Below are positions 1-8,419 of a DNA stretch of 64,000 bases, piece after piece; the stretch's first letter is position 1; each line of letters starts with the position of its first letter. The notes under the pieces are model-generated. The model was not told the origin of the DNA, searched no databases, and saw nothing but the letters and a program-made list of their open reading frames with translations. The stretch comes from CBDCYS01 sp965226245. Lineage in GTDB: Bacteria; Acidobacteriota; Terriglobia; Bryobacterales; UBA6623. Position numbers and translations under genes: made by a program. Location: contig CBDDCL010000015.1 of NCBI GenBank assembly GCA_965226245.1, positions 6,944,001 through 7,008,000 of the forward strand, in the 5' to 3' direction.

Positions 1-2852
1 ATCGTGCCCATAAAAGACTGAATATTGAGCGTCGTGCCCGTGCTCCACAAGGCCCACAACACTCCGACGAGACCCAATGGGACCGCCACCATAACAATCA
101 GCGGATCGAGGAAACTGCGAAACAGCGCAACCATCACGAAGTAGACCAGCACCACCGCCATGGCGAATCCGAAGGCCATTCCACCAAACGACTCGTTCAT
201 CGAGGCGATTTCACCACGAAACTCAACGCGATAGCCTACGGGCCATTCCTTGCCGGCTAGTTTCTTTTCGATATCTCCCGCGACCGCGCCAATGTCGCGG
301 CCCTCCACGTTGGCAAAGACGTCGGTCACGCGGCTGATGTTGACGTGCGTTATCTCCGTGGGAGCGGTCGTTCGGCTGATCGTCGCGATGTTTCTCAGCA
401 TGACCGGCGCACCGCGGCTGCCGTTCATTGCCGTCTTGGGGGCAGGCCGGAAGACTTTCTCCATAGCGGCCGCGGCGCTGGCCTGTGCCGCTCCGGTAAT
501 CGGGATATCGAGGATCGTATCGATCGAATTGATTTTCTCCTCGCGATACTGCGCACCAACGAAATAGTGGTTGCCGTTGCTCTCGTCGATCCAAAACGCC
601 GGGTCGAAATTCACGCTGGAGTTGAGACTAGCCACGATGTTCTTGACCGCCTCGTCCGCGTTCACTCCCAACATGGCGGCTTTGACGCGGTCAATGTCGA
701 TCGTGAGAGCAGGGTAGTCCAATTTCTGCTGAATACGCACATCGGCCGTTCCCGGAACCGTCTCAACAAGGGACTGGATTTCCCGCGCGATTCCTTGAGC
801 AACCACAAGATCGTTTCCGTGAACTTGGATGTTGATTGGAGAGGGCAGCCCGAAATTGAGCGCCGAGCTGATGATGCCTCCCGTTTCGAACGAAAACTCG
901 ATCAGGGGGAACTGCTCGTGGAACGCTTCGCGGAGCCGCCGGACGTACTCAAAAGACGGCACCGAATGCTCCTCGTGGAGTTGCACCATCAACGAGGTGT
1001 CCATCGGTCCAGCGTTGCGCGTGTAGGCGGCGGGCCAATCGAACAGCACCCCGATGTTCGATATGAGGATCTGAAGGTCTTCTGGTGCGATGACCTCGCG
1101 GATCGTTTTTTCAACCGCCGCTACGTGCTCTTCGGTCTTCTCGATTCGCGTGCCGGAAGGAGCCCGCATCTGGATCCCGAACTGGCCCGTATCGAGCCGC
1201 GGGAACAGTTCCGTGCCGATTTGGTAATAGAGAGGAACCGAGGCGGCGATCAGCAGAGCCACCGCGCTCAGGGTCACAAACTGGCGGCGCAACATCCAAT
1301 GAAGGGCGACCCCATAGGCGTCCCGCAGGCGAAGGTAGGCTCGTTCGCCCCAGCTTGCGCGAGCGTGACCGGAGCCGGACTTGCTTAGAAAACGAGCGCA
1401 ATAGACCGGCACCACCGTTAGCGCCACGACATAGGACGCCAGCATCGCGAAGGTAACGCTTAACGCGAGCGGCGTGAACAGGAACTTGCCAATCCCTGTC
1501 AAGAAGACCACCGGAGCAAAGACAACGACCGTGACGATCGTTGCCACTAGAATGGGCATGCGGACTTCGTCGGCTCCAATCCGCGCCGCCTCGCCAGGAT
1601 CCTTGCCCAGCGCTATGTGGCGATGGGTGTTTTCCAATACGACGATGGAATCATCGACAAGCCTGCCGACAGCCAGCGCCAGCCCGCCCAGCGTCATGGC
1701 GTTGAGGCTGTCGCCGTTGAAGTAAAGACAAATGATCGCCGCCAGCACCGACAGCGGAACCGAAAGCATGATCACGAACGTTGAGCGAAAGCTGCCCAGA
1801 AACAGCCAGATCATCAGGCCGGCCAGGCCCGCGCCAAGCAAGGCTTCCTTTTCCAAACTCGCAATCGCCCGCCGAACATAAATTGACTGATCCAGGACGA
1901 CGTCGAGGTTGACGCCTTTCGGCAGCCGCTCCAGCAGATAGCCGATGGTTTCCTTGATGCCGTCCACCACCGCGATCGTGTTGGCGCCCGGCTGGCGGTA
2001 GATGGGAATATAGACCTGACGTCTGCCGTTCACCCGCACCACATTGGTTTGGATCTGGTGGGTGTCCTCGACCTTGCCGACGTCGCTGATGTAGACCGGC
2101 GCTCCGCCTTTTCCAATACGAATGGGGAACTGGTTCATCTGTTCGACATCCCGCACCATGCCGTTGGCGTTGATCTGGTAATCGAAGTCGCCGATTTTGG
2201 CGTTGCCGGTGGGGATAAAGGTGTTGAAGTTCTTGAGCGTGTTGACCACGTCGAGGGGGGAAAGGTTGCGCGCGGCGAGGCGTTCGCCATCGACGTAGGC
2301 CAGGATTCTGCGGATTCTGCCGCCATAAACGGCCGGCGCGATCACGCCGCTGATGCCCTGCAAGCGGTTCCGCAATTCGAAGTAGGCGATGTCGTAAAGC
2401 TTCGTTTCATCGAACGTAGGACTGCTGACGCTGAGCAGACACAGCGGCATGCTGGCCGTCGGATCAAACGGCATGATCATGGGCGGGACCGTGCCGGGCG
2501 GCAAATAATAAAGATCCGCAATCGCCAGCGACGACACCTGGGACAGTGCCGTGTTGGGATCGATGTCGGGCCGGAAGTAGTCCCGAACGATGCTGACCCC
2601 GTTCATCGAGCGGGCTTCTTGGCGCGAGATGCCGTTGGCCTGACCGGTCCAGCGCTCTAGGCGGCTGGTGATGTCCTTCTCCATCACCTGCGCCGGCATG
2701 CCCGGGTAGAGCGTCAGCACCTGGACAGCGGGCGTCTTGAATGCCGGCAGGATATCAGTCGGAATGCGGGAGACAGCTATCGCCCCCAAGAGCACGACGG
2801 TAAGCGCGCCGACGATAACGGCGTAAGGGTTGTTGAGTGAGCCGCGGACCAT
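1..2852 (-). CDS. RND-family efflux permease (AcrB/MdtB/CusA-like), 3' end outside the window
   Basis: About 950 codons are open without a stop up to the left edge, so this is a partial gene. The protein would be an inner-membrane proton-driven pump that works with a periplasmic adaptor and an outer-membrane channel. The N-terminus is typical of the family: a first membrane helix (NPYAVIVGALTVVLLGAIAV), then the periplasmic porter region with RIPTDILPAFKTPAVQV and SRLERWTGQANGISR. A cluster of helices in the middle contains the RND motif ALAVGRLVDDSIVVLEN, followed by a second periplasmic half (YQIGTELFPRLDTGQFG) and a further helix block at the truncated end. The start is ATG at 2852. An AGGAG lies about 18 bases upstream, which is farther than ideal. 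Substrate class (drug or metal) cannot be told from what is visible. No adaptor gene is seen next to it on this side. Confidence 0.93.
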   Translation of the reverse strand, partial: MVRGSLNNPYAVIVGALTVVLLGAIAVSRIPTDILPAFKTPAVQVLTLYPGMPAQVMEKDITSRLERWTGQANGISRQEARSMNGVSIVRDYFRPDIDPNTALSQVSSLAIADLYYLPPGTVPPMIMPFDPTASMPLCLLSVSSPTFDETKLYDIAYFELRNRLQGISGVIAPAVYGGRIRRILAYVDGERLAARNLSPLDVVNTLKNFNTFIPTGNAKIGDFDYQINANGMVRDVEQMNQFPIRIGKGGAPVYISDVGKVEDTHQIQTNVVRVNGRRQVYIPIYRQPGANTIAVVDGIKETIGYLLERLPKGVNLDVVLDQSIYVRRAIASLEKEALLGAGLAGLMIWLFLGSFRSTFVIMLSVPLSVLAAIICLYFNGDSLNAMTLGGLALAVGRLVDDSIVVLENTHRHIALGKDPGEAARIGADEVRMPILVATIVTVVVFAPVVFLTGIGKFLFTPLALSVTFAMLASYVVALTVVPVYCARFLSKSGSGHARASWGERAYLRLRDAYGVALHWMLRRQFVTLSAVALLIAASVPLYYQIGTELFPRLDTGQFGIQMRAPSGTRIEKTEEHVAAVEKTIREVIAPEDLQILISNIGVLFDWPAAYTRNAGPMDTSLMVQLHEEHSVPSFEYVRRLREAFHEQFPLIEFSFETGGIISSALNFGLPSPINIQVHGNDLVVAQGIAREIQSLVETVPGTADVRIQQKLDYPALTIDIDRVKAAMLGVNADEAVKNIVASLNSSVNFDPAFWIDESNGNHYFVGAQYREEKINSIDTILDIPITGAAQASAAAAMEKVFRPAPKTAMNGSRGAPVMLRNIATISRTTAPTEITHVNISRVTDVFANVEGRDIGAVAGDIEKKLAGKEWPVGYRVEFRGEIASMNESFGGMAFGFAMAVVLVYFVMVALFRSFLDPLIVMVAVPLGLVGVLWALWSTGTTLNIQSFMGT

Positions 2853-3363
2853 GATTCGGCGTTGTGAGTCTCCTAGGCTAGCACCCTGGCCTGGGTCAAC
2901 CGGTGCTGAGCGTAACCAACTTGTCCTTCATTCGACCGGATCGCCACACACCAGCCAGCCTCGCCCCCCCGGGTCAAGATTCTAGCGCGCCGCCCTGCCG
3001 GACGCAATGCTCGCCGCCGCCACTGCTCAGGAGCCTTTTTTGGGAAGAGTCGGTTTCATGCCAATGAGGGGCATTGTTTCTTGCGGACCTGCCTCGGCGG
3101 CTGTTGGAACGAGGCTCCATTTCCCTCCGGCACGTGCCTCTCTCGATCGCACCCTTTGTCGGCGCGGCTCTAATGGGTCCTTGCGAGGCAGTTCCTAAGC
3201 GACGATTTCTTAGTATGCGCACCTGCAAATACGTGGACTGAACGAGGACCGGATTCGTCGTCATGAAAAGCTTGACAGGCGGCTGATCGGAGCGATAGGG
3301 TGAAAGTTGTTACTATATTTTTTACTTATATACAAATATATTTCTGGTCAACGGTATATATAG
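2853..3363. other. Intergenic stretch, AT-rich at its right end
   Basis: I see no convincing gene in these 510 bases. The last 70 bases (about 3300-3363) are strikingly AT-rich against the high-GC surroundings and lie directly before the antitoxin-like ORF, as a promoter or autoregulatory operator would. Confidence 0.5.
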
Positions 3364-3543
3364 ATGAAACACGCAGATGAAACGAGCAAGACAATCGAAG
3401 ATCCTCAACTTCGAATTGCAAAGGGACGCGGTCATCCCGGCATGCAAGACTTTGCCTCACAGCGGCCAGAAGCAAAAAGGTTTCGTCCCATACAAATCAA
3501 GGGTCGCCCGTTGTCCGAAACCGTTGTTGAAGGGCGACGGTAA
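3364..3543 (+). CDS. Small antitoxin-like protein (VapB/Phd-type), 59 aa
   Basis: The ORF reads MKHADETSKTIEDPQLRIAK and ends RPIQIKGRPLSETVVEGRR. The closing RP-I-KGRPLSETV-E-RR pattern is what the C-terminal, toxin-binding part of many short type II antitoxins looks like. The next reading frame starts at the base after the stop and resembles the beginning of a VapC toxin, which supports the reading as the antitoxin half of a toxin-antitoxin pair. It is short and the N-terminal DNA-binding part is not obvious, so it may be a remnant. An AT-rich promoter-like stretch precedes it. Assignment rests on motif and context only. Confidence 0.45.
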   Translation: MKHADETSKTIEDPQLRIAKGRGHPGMQDFASQRPEAKRFRPIQIKGRPLSETVVEGRR

Positions 3544-3600
3544 TTGGCGGCCTGCTATTTCGAGACGAGCGCGCTGGTAAAGCTCCACATTCAAGCTTAG
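3544..3600 (+). pseudogene. VapC-like PIN-domain toxin, truncated remnant
   Basis: Directly after the antitoxin-like stop, a TTG-started frame reads LAACYFETSALVKLHIQA and then stops. YFETSALVKL matches the opening of VapC toxins, where the first acidic residue of the PIN-domain active site sits. An intact VapC has about 130 residues; here only 18 remain, so the toxin cannot be functional. The sequence after the break leads to the attC-like site at 3708, so the pair may have been a cassette that decayed. Confidence 0.45.
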
Positions 3601-3707
3601 AGCCAGCCGGGCGGAGGTGATGCGCGGGGTTCAGCCCGGAAACACGAGTCTCTTCGCAGCGGCGCTCTAGTGTATACTGTGAGTGCACCACGGCCCAAAT
3701 GGATATC

Positions 3708-3756
3708 TTGCCTAACGGGCCTCGCCCGCGCGGGTGATGGCCGAGGCGTTAGGCAA
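3708..3756 (+). other. Integron attC-like recombination site
   Basis: A perfect 10-bp inverted repeat, TTGCCTAACG and CGTTAGGCAA, encloses about 29 bases. The outer boxes GCCTAAC (3710-3716) and GTTAGGC (3748-3754) fit the attC core-site consensus RYYYAAC and GTTRRRY. A second inner pair, CCTCG and CGAGG, continues the stem after a GG bulge on the left arm, which resembles the extrahelical bases of attC hairpins. The next ORF starts 8 bases after GTTAGGC, as in integron cassettes. The 45-bp span between core boxes is shorter than the usual 57 bp or more, and no integrase is present. A plain hairpin is the alternative. Confidence 0.45.
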
Positions 3757-3761
3757 AGTCT

Positions 3762-4265
3762 ATGGACGAGAGGATCATTACTCGAATCTCGGCGCTTACT
3801 GCGGTCGTGGCAATTGTATTATCCATAATCAGCATTGGGCTTCAGTATCGGACGGTCCATGACCTGAATGCGACAGTAGTTTTTGATTGGGGATATAGAA
3901 CTGGCCATGTGTTCATTAGGAACACGGGCAATGTGAACGAAATCATCTATAGCGTTCAGTTCGACTATTCAGATCCAGAGAAGGGGCCACCTGGTTCAGG
4001 AATGCCTAAGTGTGATCCTGACATAGTAATGTGTGGCTCGTGCTCGAAACTGCCTGTCAGCGTCTCCCCAAACGAAACTCTCACTGTGCCCCTAGATGAG
4101 ATTTGCTACGGCACCGAGACGCAATTGGCGGGCGACTATCTTTCGCTTTTTTTCGAGGTTATATCTCCGAATGGCAACAAGGTCCGAAAGTACTACAGGC
4201 TGGGTTCGATCGATCAACATGCTGGTGCTAAGGAGTCACACACTGGATACGTCAATCTGCTCTAG
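3762..4265 (+). CDS. Hypothetical membrane-anchored protein, cassette-like position
   Basis: A 167-residue protein of unknown function. Residues about 10-28 (ALTAVVAIVLSIISIGL) form one N-terminal membrane helix. The rest is probably extracytoplasmic: it has four cysteines in KCDPDIVMCGSCSKLP plus a later ICYG, and a beta-rich feel with NTGNVNEIIYSVQFDYS. Codon use is clearly less GC-biased at third positions than in the neighbours (ATA, TTA and AAT codons are common), which suggests transfer. The ATG follows an attC-like site by 8 bases, so it may be an integron cassette gene, but no second attC is evident downstream. It could also be an ordinary transferred ORF. Confidence 0.7.
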   Translation: MDERIITRISALTAVVAIVLSIISIGLQYRTVHDLNATVVFDWGYRTGHVFIRNTGNVNEIIYSVQFDYSDPEKGPPGSGMPKCDPDIVMCGSCSKLPVSVSPNETLTVPLDEICYGTETQLAGDYLSLFFEVISPNGNKVRKYYRLGSIDQHAGAKESHTGYVNLL

Positions 4266-4460
4266 AAGAGTATTCATCTGCCTCACGTGCAATTGCAGTT
4301 CGGTCCAGCCGTTCGGTCCAGCCGCTTCGCTCATTCCAGTCAAGAAGCCGGGTCCGATCGCGTGGCTGATGTAGTTCGAGACCCCGAGCGCGATCAGATT
4401 GGCGGCCCTTGAGGTGTCGCCGGTGGAGTTCCATCCTCGGTCCGTCGACGGGAACGGCAA
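4236..4460 (-). CDS. Doubtful small ORF downstream of pcm
   Basis: This frame (TTG start, 74 codons) has the high third-position GC of host genes and reads protein-like (AANLIALGVSNYISHAIGPG), but I do not recognise it. It overlaps the end of the preceding convergent gene by 30 bp. It contains a 13-bp tandem duplication (4298-4323), which would shift the frame, so it may be the 3' tail of a host gene cut off by the insertion to its left. Confidence 0.2.
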   Translation of the reverse strand: MPFPSTDRGWNSTGDTSRAANLIALGVSNYISHAIGPGFLTGMSEAAGPNGWTELQLHVRQMNTLLEQIDVSSV

Positions 4461-4467
4461 GGCGACC

Positions 4468-5226
4468 TCATTCAGGCGCCTGGACCATGGGCACGAACCG
4501 CACGGGCAGGACCGACTCGCGCCGAACCTTTCCCTGGGAATCCTTGGTCACGACAACTAGTTCCTGATTGCCGTAGACCGGTCCGACCGGAGCGACCAGC
4601 TTGCCACCATTCTTGAGCTGGTCGACGAGCGTTCGCGGGAGTTCATTTGGCGCCGCCGTTAGGATGATTCGGTCGAAAGGCGCTTGCTCGGGCCAACCCG
4701 CGTACCCGTTGCCGATTCTTACTTCCACGTTGTCGTAGCCGAGAGTCCGCAGTCTCTCGCGGGCTTGGACGCCCAGCTCCTCGACGATCTCAATGCTATA
4801 GACCTCGCCGGCCAAAACCGAAAGAACTGCCGCCTGGTAGCCGCATCCGGTACCAATCTCGAGCACCTTGTGGCCCTTCTCTACATCGAGCAACTCGCTC
4901 ATGAAGGCCACGATGTAGGGTTGCGAGATGGTCTGCCGGTTCCCGATCGGCAGGGGATGGTCGTTGTAGGCTTGCGGGACCATCGACGGCGGCACAAACC
5001 GATGCCGCGGCACGCTGCGCAAGGCGGCCAAAACGTTCCGGTCCGACACTCCGCGGGCGAGGATCTGTTCGCGAACCATGGACTCGCGCAGGTCAGCGTA
5101 GTCATCGGCGGCCCGCGCCCGCGGCACGGCCGGATAGGGGCCAACAGAGCCCCAAATCAGCACCCACATCACAGCCAGCAGGGCCGCGGCCAGCGCCGGG
5201 AAAGCGAACCGTGTCCGTCGTGTCAA
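4468..5226 (-). CDS. pcm: Protein-L-isoaspartate O-methyltransferase, exported form
   Basis: The 252-residue protein would repair isoaspartyl residues in damaged proteins by methylating them with S-adenosylmethionine. The core is clear: VREQILARGVSDRNVLAALR, then RHRFVPPSMVPQAYNDHPLP, IGNRQTISQPYIVAFM, and the SAM-binding motif LEIGTGCGYQAAVLSVLAG. IILTAAPNELP follows further on. The first 40 residues are not part of the enzyme fold: a positively charged start and a hydrophobic run (FAFPALAAALLAVMWVLIWG) look like a signal peptide or membrane anchor, and the APRARAADDYADLR region could hold a cleavage site. The enzyme therefore probably acts outside the cytoplasm, as periplasmic PCMTs do. It is transcribed away from the permease gene at 5291. 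Confidence 0.92.
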   Translation of the reverse strand: MTRRTRFAFPALAAALLAVMWVLIWGSVGPYPAVPRARAADDYADLRESMVREQILARGVSDRNVLAALRSVPRHRFVPPSMVPQAYNDHPLPIGNRQTISQPYIVAFMSELLDVEKGHKVLEIGTGCGYQAAVLSVLAGEVYSIEIVEELGVQARERLRTLGYDNVEVRIGNGYAGWPEQAPFDRIILTAAPNELPRTLVDQLKNGGKLVAPVGPVYGNQELVVVTKDSQGKVRRESVLPVRFVPMVQAPE

Positions 5227-5290
5227 ATCGACCTCGTCCTAAGGAGATTGTATTTCAGGGCGCCTTCGGAAATCTATATCCTGTAATTTC

Positions 5291-6667
5291 ATGTCCAATC
5301 CTGCACTGGTTCGCAAACTCGGAGTCGTCAGTGCTACAGCCCTGGTTGTCTCGAACATGGTCGGCACCGGCATCTTCACCATCACCGGTTTTCTGGCGGG
5401 GGATCTTGGTTCTCCCTTCTTGGTGGTAGGAATTTGGTTTATCGGGGCGCTGCTGGCTTTGATTGGCGCACTCTGCTATTCCGAGCTTGGCATCAATTTT
5501 CAACGATCGGGCGGTGAATACGTCTACCTATCGGAGGCCTGGGGGCCGGCGTGGGGTTTCGTCGACGGCTGGGTGAGCTTCGTGGCCGGGTTTTCGGCGG
5601 CCATCGCGGCGGCGGCGCTGGCGGTTTCCGCCTACCTTGCCTACTTCTTCCCCGCTCTCGAGGCAGGGCACCCCGGCGCCACCGTGCTGTCTTTCGGATT
5701 CCTGACGATCCAATTGGGCGGCGCGCAGCTTGTGGCCTGTGCCCTGGTGATTGTTTTCACTGTCCTCAATCTGTTCGGAGTCTCGGAGGTCGCCAAGCTT
5801 CAAAACTTTCTGACCGGGACCAAGATTGTCGTGATTTGTTCGTTCCTGCTGTTGGGATTCTCGGTTGGCGAAGGAGACTGGGGACATTTCAGCCAAGCCG
5901 CCGAGCGGACGTCCACGCGTAGCATTCTTGCGCAGCTCGCCATCAGCCTGGTTTTCGTCTACTACAGTTACAGCGGGTGGAACGCGGCCGTTTATGTGGC
6001 CGAGGAGATTGACGAGCCCCGCAAGACGCTGCTCATCGCGCTCGTGTTTGGAACCATGGCGGTTACCGTGCTGTTTTTCGCACTGAACTGTTTGTACATC
6101 TACGCCACGCCACTGGAGGAGATGAAGGGTGTCATTCGTATCGGCTCATTGGCCGCCGTCAACCTGTTCGGGCCGCGCACGGCGGGCTTTTTCAGCGCCG
6201 CGATGGCCGCTTCTCTTTTGGCCACGGTCAACGCCATGTGCATGATCGGCCCCCGAGTCTATTACGCTATGGCGAAGGACCGCGCTTTCTTTGCCAGCGC
6301 GGCGAAAATCCATCCCCGCTGGAAGAGTCCCTGGGTTGCGGTGATCTATCAAGGCGCTTGCAGTTGCCTGCTGATTCTTACGGGAACTTTCGAAAGTCTC
6401 ATCTCCTACATTGGATTCACGCTGTGGCTTTTCTCGGCGCTTTCGGTGATGGCTCTTCTCAAGTTCAGAAAAAGACCCGGCTGGGAGCGGACGCCATGGG
6501 TCAGCTTTGCCTATCCGCTGCTGCCGGCGCTTTACGTCGCGGTCAATCTTTGGATCTTTGTGTATTTCGCCTCGGGCCGCGGGCAGGAAGCGTTGTGGAG
6601 TTTGTTGACCATTTTGGGGGGCGCGCTGGTCTACCAGTTCTACATTCGGAGAAGGCCCGCTTCCTAA
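5291..6667 (+). CDS. APC-superfamily amino acid permease
   Basis: A 458-residue inner-membrane protein with about 12 predicted helices. The first helix carries the family's substrate-binding loop, VVSNMVGTGIFTITGFLAG, and the second continues with GIWFIGALLALIGALCYSEL. The conserved block YLSEAWGPAWGFVDGW follows. This is the usual layout of the amino acid/polyamine/organocation permeases. The specific substrate is not visible. The ATG at 5291 is divergent from pcm, leaving a shared promoter region of about 65 bases. The gene is followed by a palindromic repeat and then by an IS1595-type element; no partner gene is seen. Confidence 0.88.
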   Translation: MSNPALVRKLGVVSATALVVSNMVGTGIFTITGFLAGDLGSPFLVVGIWFIGALLALIGALCYSELGINFQRSGGEYVYLSEAWGPAWGFVDGWVSFVAGFSAAIAAAALAVSAYLAYFFPALEAGHPGATVLSFGFLTIQLGGAQLVACALVIVFTVLNLFGVSEVAKLQNFLTGTKIVVICSFLLLGFSVGEGDWGHFSQAAERTSTRSILAQLAISLVFVYYSYSGWNAAVYVAEEIDEPRKTLLIALVFGTMAVTVLFFALNCLYIYATPLEEMKGVIRIGSLAAVNLFGPRTAGFFSAAMAASLLATVNAMCMIGPRVYYAMAKDRAFFASAAKIHPRWKSPWVAVIYQGACSCLLILTGTFESLISYIGFTLWLFSALSVMALLKFRKRPGWERTPWVSFAYPLLPALYVAVNLWIFVYFASGRGQEALWSLLTILGGALVYQFYIRRRPAS

Positions 6668-6720
6668 ACAACTGCTGGCTGAAAGCCGGCAGGTTCGTGT
6701 ACGACTGAAAGTCGCCTGAA

Positions 6721-6834
6721 GCGCGGCTTGGCCGAAACAGAGCCGCGCCCGCAAGGGTGCGGTCGAGGGGAGTCCGTGCGTCGGGACCGCCATCGGAATG
6801 CGGTCACTGCCAGACTGGACCGCACCCCTGTTGA
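6721..6834. repeat. Dispersed palindromic repeat, family R1 (truncated copy)
   Basis: This stretch is nearly identical to 27458-27595: both begin GCGCGGCTTGGCCGAAACAG and share the GGTGCGGTC and CATCGGAATGCGGTCA blocks. In this copy the right arm breaks off after CGCACCC, so the long inverted repeat of the other copy is missing. It lies just after the permease gene. Confidence 0.75.
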
Positions 6835-6860
6835 GAACCCTGGTGGTATGATTTGGATGG

Positions 6861-7877
6861 ATGGGGTATTTAGTTGACTCCAGTAGCCACAATATGTTGT
6901 GGTTGGGGGCATGAAGAGGACTACCCCCGAAACCTCCGAGTTGGAAGCTCGATTCTCGACCGAGGAGGCGTGCCGGGAGTACCTGCTGAAGCTGCGCTGG
7001 CCGGAGGGGTTCGTGTGCCCGCGCTGTGGGATCCAGTCCTCATGGGCCAGCAAACGCAATCTGCTGCTCTGCGCCGACTGCGGTTACCAGGCCTCGGTGA
7101 CGGCGGGCACGATTTTCCAGGACACCCGCAAGCCCTTGACGTTGTGGTTCCGGGCGGCTTGGTGGGTGACAACGCAAAAAGGCGGGGCCAGCGCGCTGGA
7201 GTTGCAGCGGGTCTTGGGTTTGGGTAGCTATGTAACCGCCTGGACCTGGCTGCACAAGTTCCGCCGCGCCATGGTGCGCCCCGGTCGCAATCGGCTGGTC
7301 GGCCGGGTGGAGGTGGACGAAACGTATGTGGGCGGAGTCGAAGAGGGCGTCCGAGGTCGCGAAATGGTTGGCAAAGCGTTAGTTGCGGTTGCTGCCGAGG
7401 AGGATGGGCGCGGTATGGGTCGCATCCGGCTCCGTCGGATCGCGGATGCCTCAGCGGCGAGCTTGGAAGCCTTTGTCGAAGAAGCTATCCAACCTGGCAG
7501 CCTCGTGCACACCGACGGCTGGGAAGGCTATGCGGGATTGGAGAACAAAGGATACCGCCATGAAGTCACCGTGCTGCGCGGGAAGCGGCAATCGGCGAGT
7601 AAGCTGCTGCCGAGAGTCCATCGTGTCGCCTCTCTGCTAAAGCGCTGGCTGTTGGGGACCCACCAGGGGGCTGTCAGTCACGAGTATTTGGACTACTACC
7701 TGGACGAGTTCACGTTCCGCTTCAACCGGCGGACCTCACGGTCGCGCGCAAACTTTTCTATCGCCTCCTCCAGCAGGCGGTCGCCGCCGACCCTGCTCCC
7801 TATAAGACAATGGTCGAGGCCACCAGCACCCCCACCCCCAAGATGTAGTGGCTACTGGAGTCAACTAAATACCCCAT
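6861..7877 (+). mobile_element. IS1595-type insertion sequence, copy A (degraded)
   Basis: The ends are inverted repeats starting ATGGGGTATTTAGTTGACTC and ending in its complement at 7877. An 8-bp target duplication TTGGATGG is present at 6853-6860 and 7878-7885, which fits the 8 bp usual for the IS1595 family. It is 1017 bp long against 1027 bp for copy B at 12021-13047 and differs from it by several small deletions inside the transposase gene. It inserted just before, or at the start of, the small gene at 7882. Confidence 0.88.
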
Positions 7878-7909
7878 TTGGATGGAACCTGTCGATTCCG
7901 CGGAGGTGA
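6911..7909 (+). pseudogene. IS1595-type transposase, frameshifted near the 3' end
   Basis: The N-terminus has the zinc ribbon (CPRCG and CADCG) and the middle has the ISXO2-like DDE core (EVDETYVGG, then HTDGWEGY). Compared with copy B, one base is missing within the TCGCGCGGCAAAC region near 7746. From there the frame changes (SRANFSIASSS in place of SRGKLFYRLL) and reads on through the terminal repeat into the flank. Two further deletions near the start (after ATGAAG and in CTCGTCGAG) cancel each other. The catalytic region is complete, but the C-terminal residues are scrambled, so activity is doubtful. Confidence 0.8.
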
Positions 7910-8211
7910 ATCGCCTTATGCCCGTTCCGTCGATTTCCAACCCGCAAGCCTTTGCTGACCGCGGTGAATCCATTTATCGGGAAAAGTACAAGGAACGGTA
8001 CGAGGAAGCACATCATGGGCAATTTGTCGCCATCGATGTCGGCACCGAGGAAGCCTATGTTGGGGAATCGCCCGTGGAGGCCTTGATCAAGGCGCGCGAC
8101 GCTGATCCGGCGGCCCTCTTTCACCTCATCAAGGTCGGCTCCGCGGGAGCGTTCAGGGTTAGCCACACGTCTAATGCAGCCAATCATTGGTTCCCATCAC
8201 GAATCCGGTAG
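7882..8211 (+). CDS. Small hypothetical protein (DUF5678-like region)
   Basis: A 109-residue soluble protein. The segment HHGQFVAIDVGTEEAYVGES followed by PVEALIKARDADPAALFHLI resembles short proteins annotated as DUF5678, in which a small beta sheet (G-FVAID) is followed by a helix and an F-L/V-V-G strand. I know no biochemical role. The IS copy A target duplication overlaps the ATG at 7882 (TTGGATGGAACC), so the original promoter now lies on the other side of the IS. A second in-frame ATG at 7918 (MPVPSISN) would give a shorter protein. Whether it is still expressed is unclear. Confidence 0.6.
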   Translation: MEPVDSAEVNRLMPVPSISNPQAFADRGESIYREKYKERYEEAHHGQFVAIDVGTEEAYVGESPVEALIKARDADPAALFHLIKVGSAGAFRVSHTSNAANHWFPSRIR

Positions 8212-8419
8212 TCCTGCAATCGACCTGGAAATCTCTGAACCTTTCCGTGATGCGGACGAGCCTCAACCAAAGAGGGGAGCTGGCCGCTGGCGGATTAGCG
8301 CGTCGTAGCGGCTAACCCCTCCCTCACGGTTGGGGCTCGGAGTCTGGCTTTTAGGGCCGGCGGCCTATGGCGGCCTATAGCCACGGCCGAACGAGTTCGA
8401 TATAATTTCACGATATCGG

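Noticed and set aside
345..1388. Long plus-strand ORF of 347 codons
   Set aside because: It lies antisense to the RND permease, whose frame has clear family motifs along the whole region.
3377..3580. 67-codon ORF reading MKRARQSKILNF
   Set aside because: It is in another frame of the antitoxin-like gene at 3364, which has the family-like C-terminus and the VapC start directly after it.
8401..8406. TATAAT before the 8420 gene
   Set aside because: No acceptable -35 box at the right distance; kept only as a remark.
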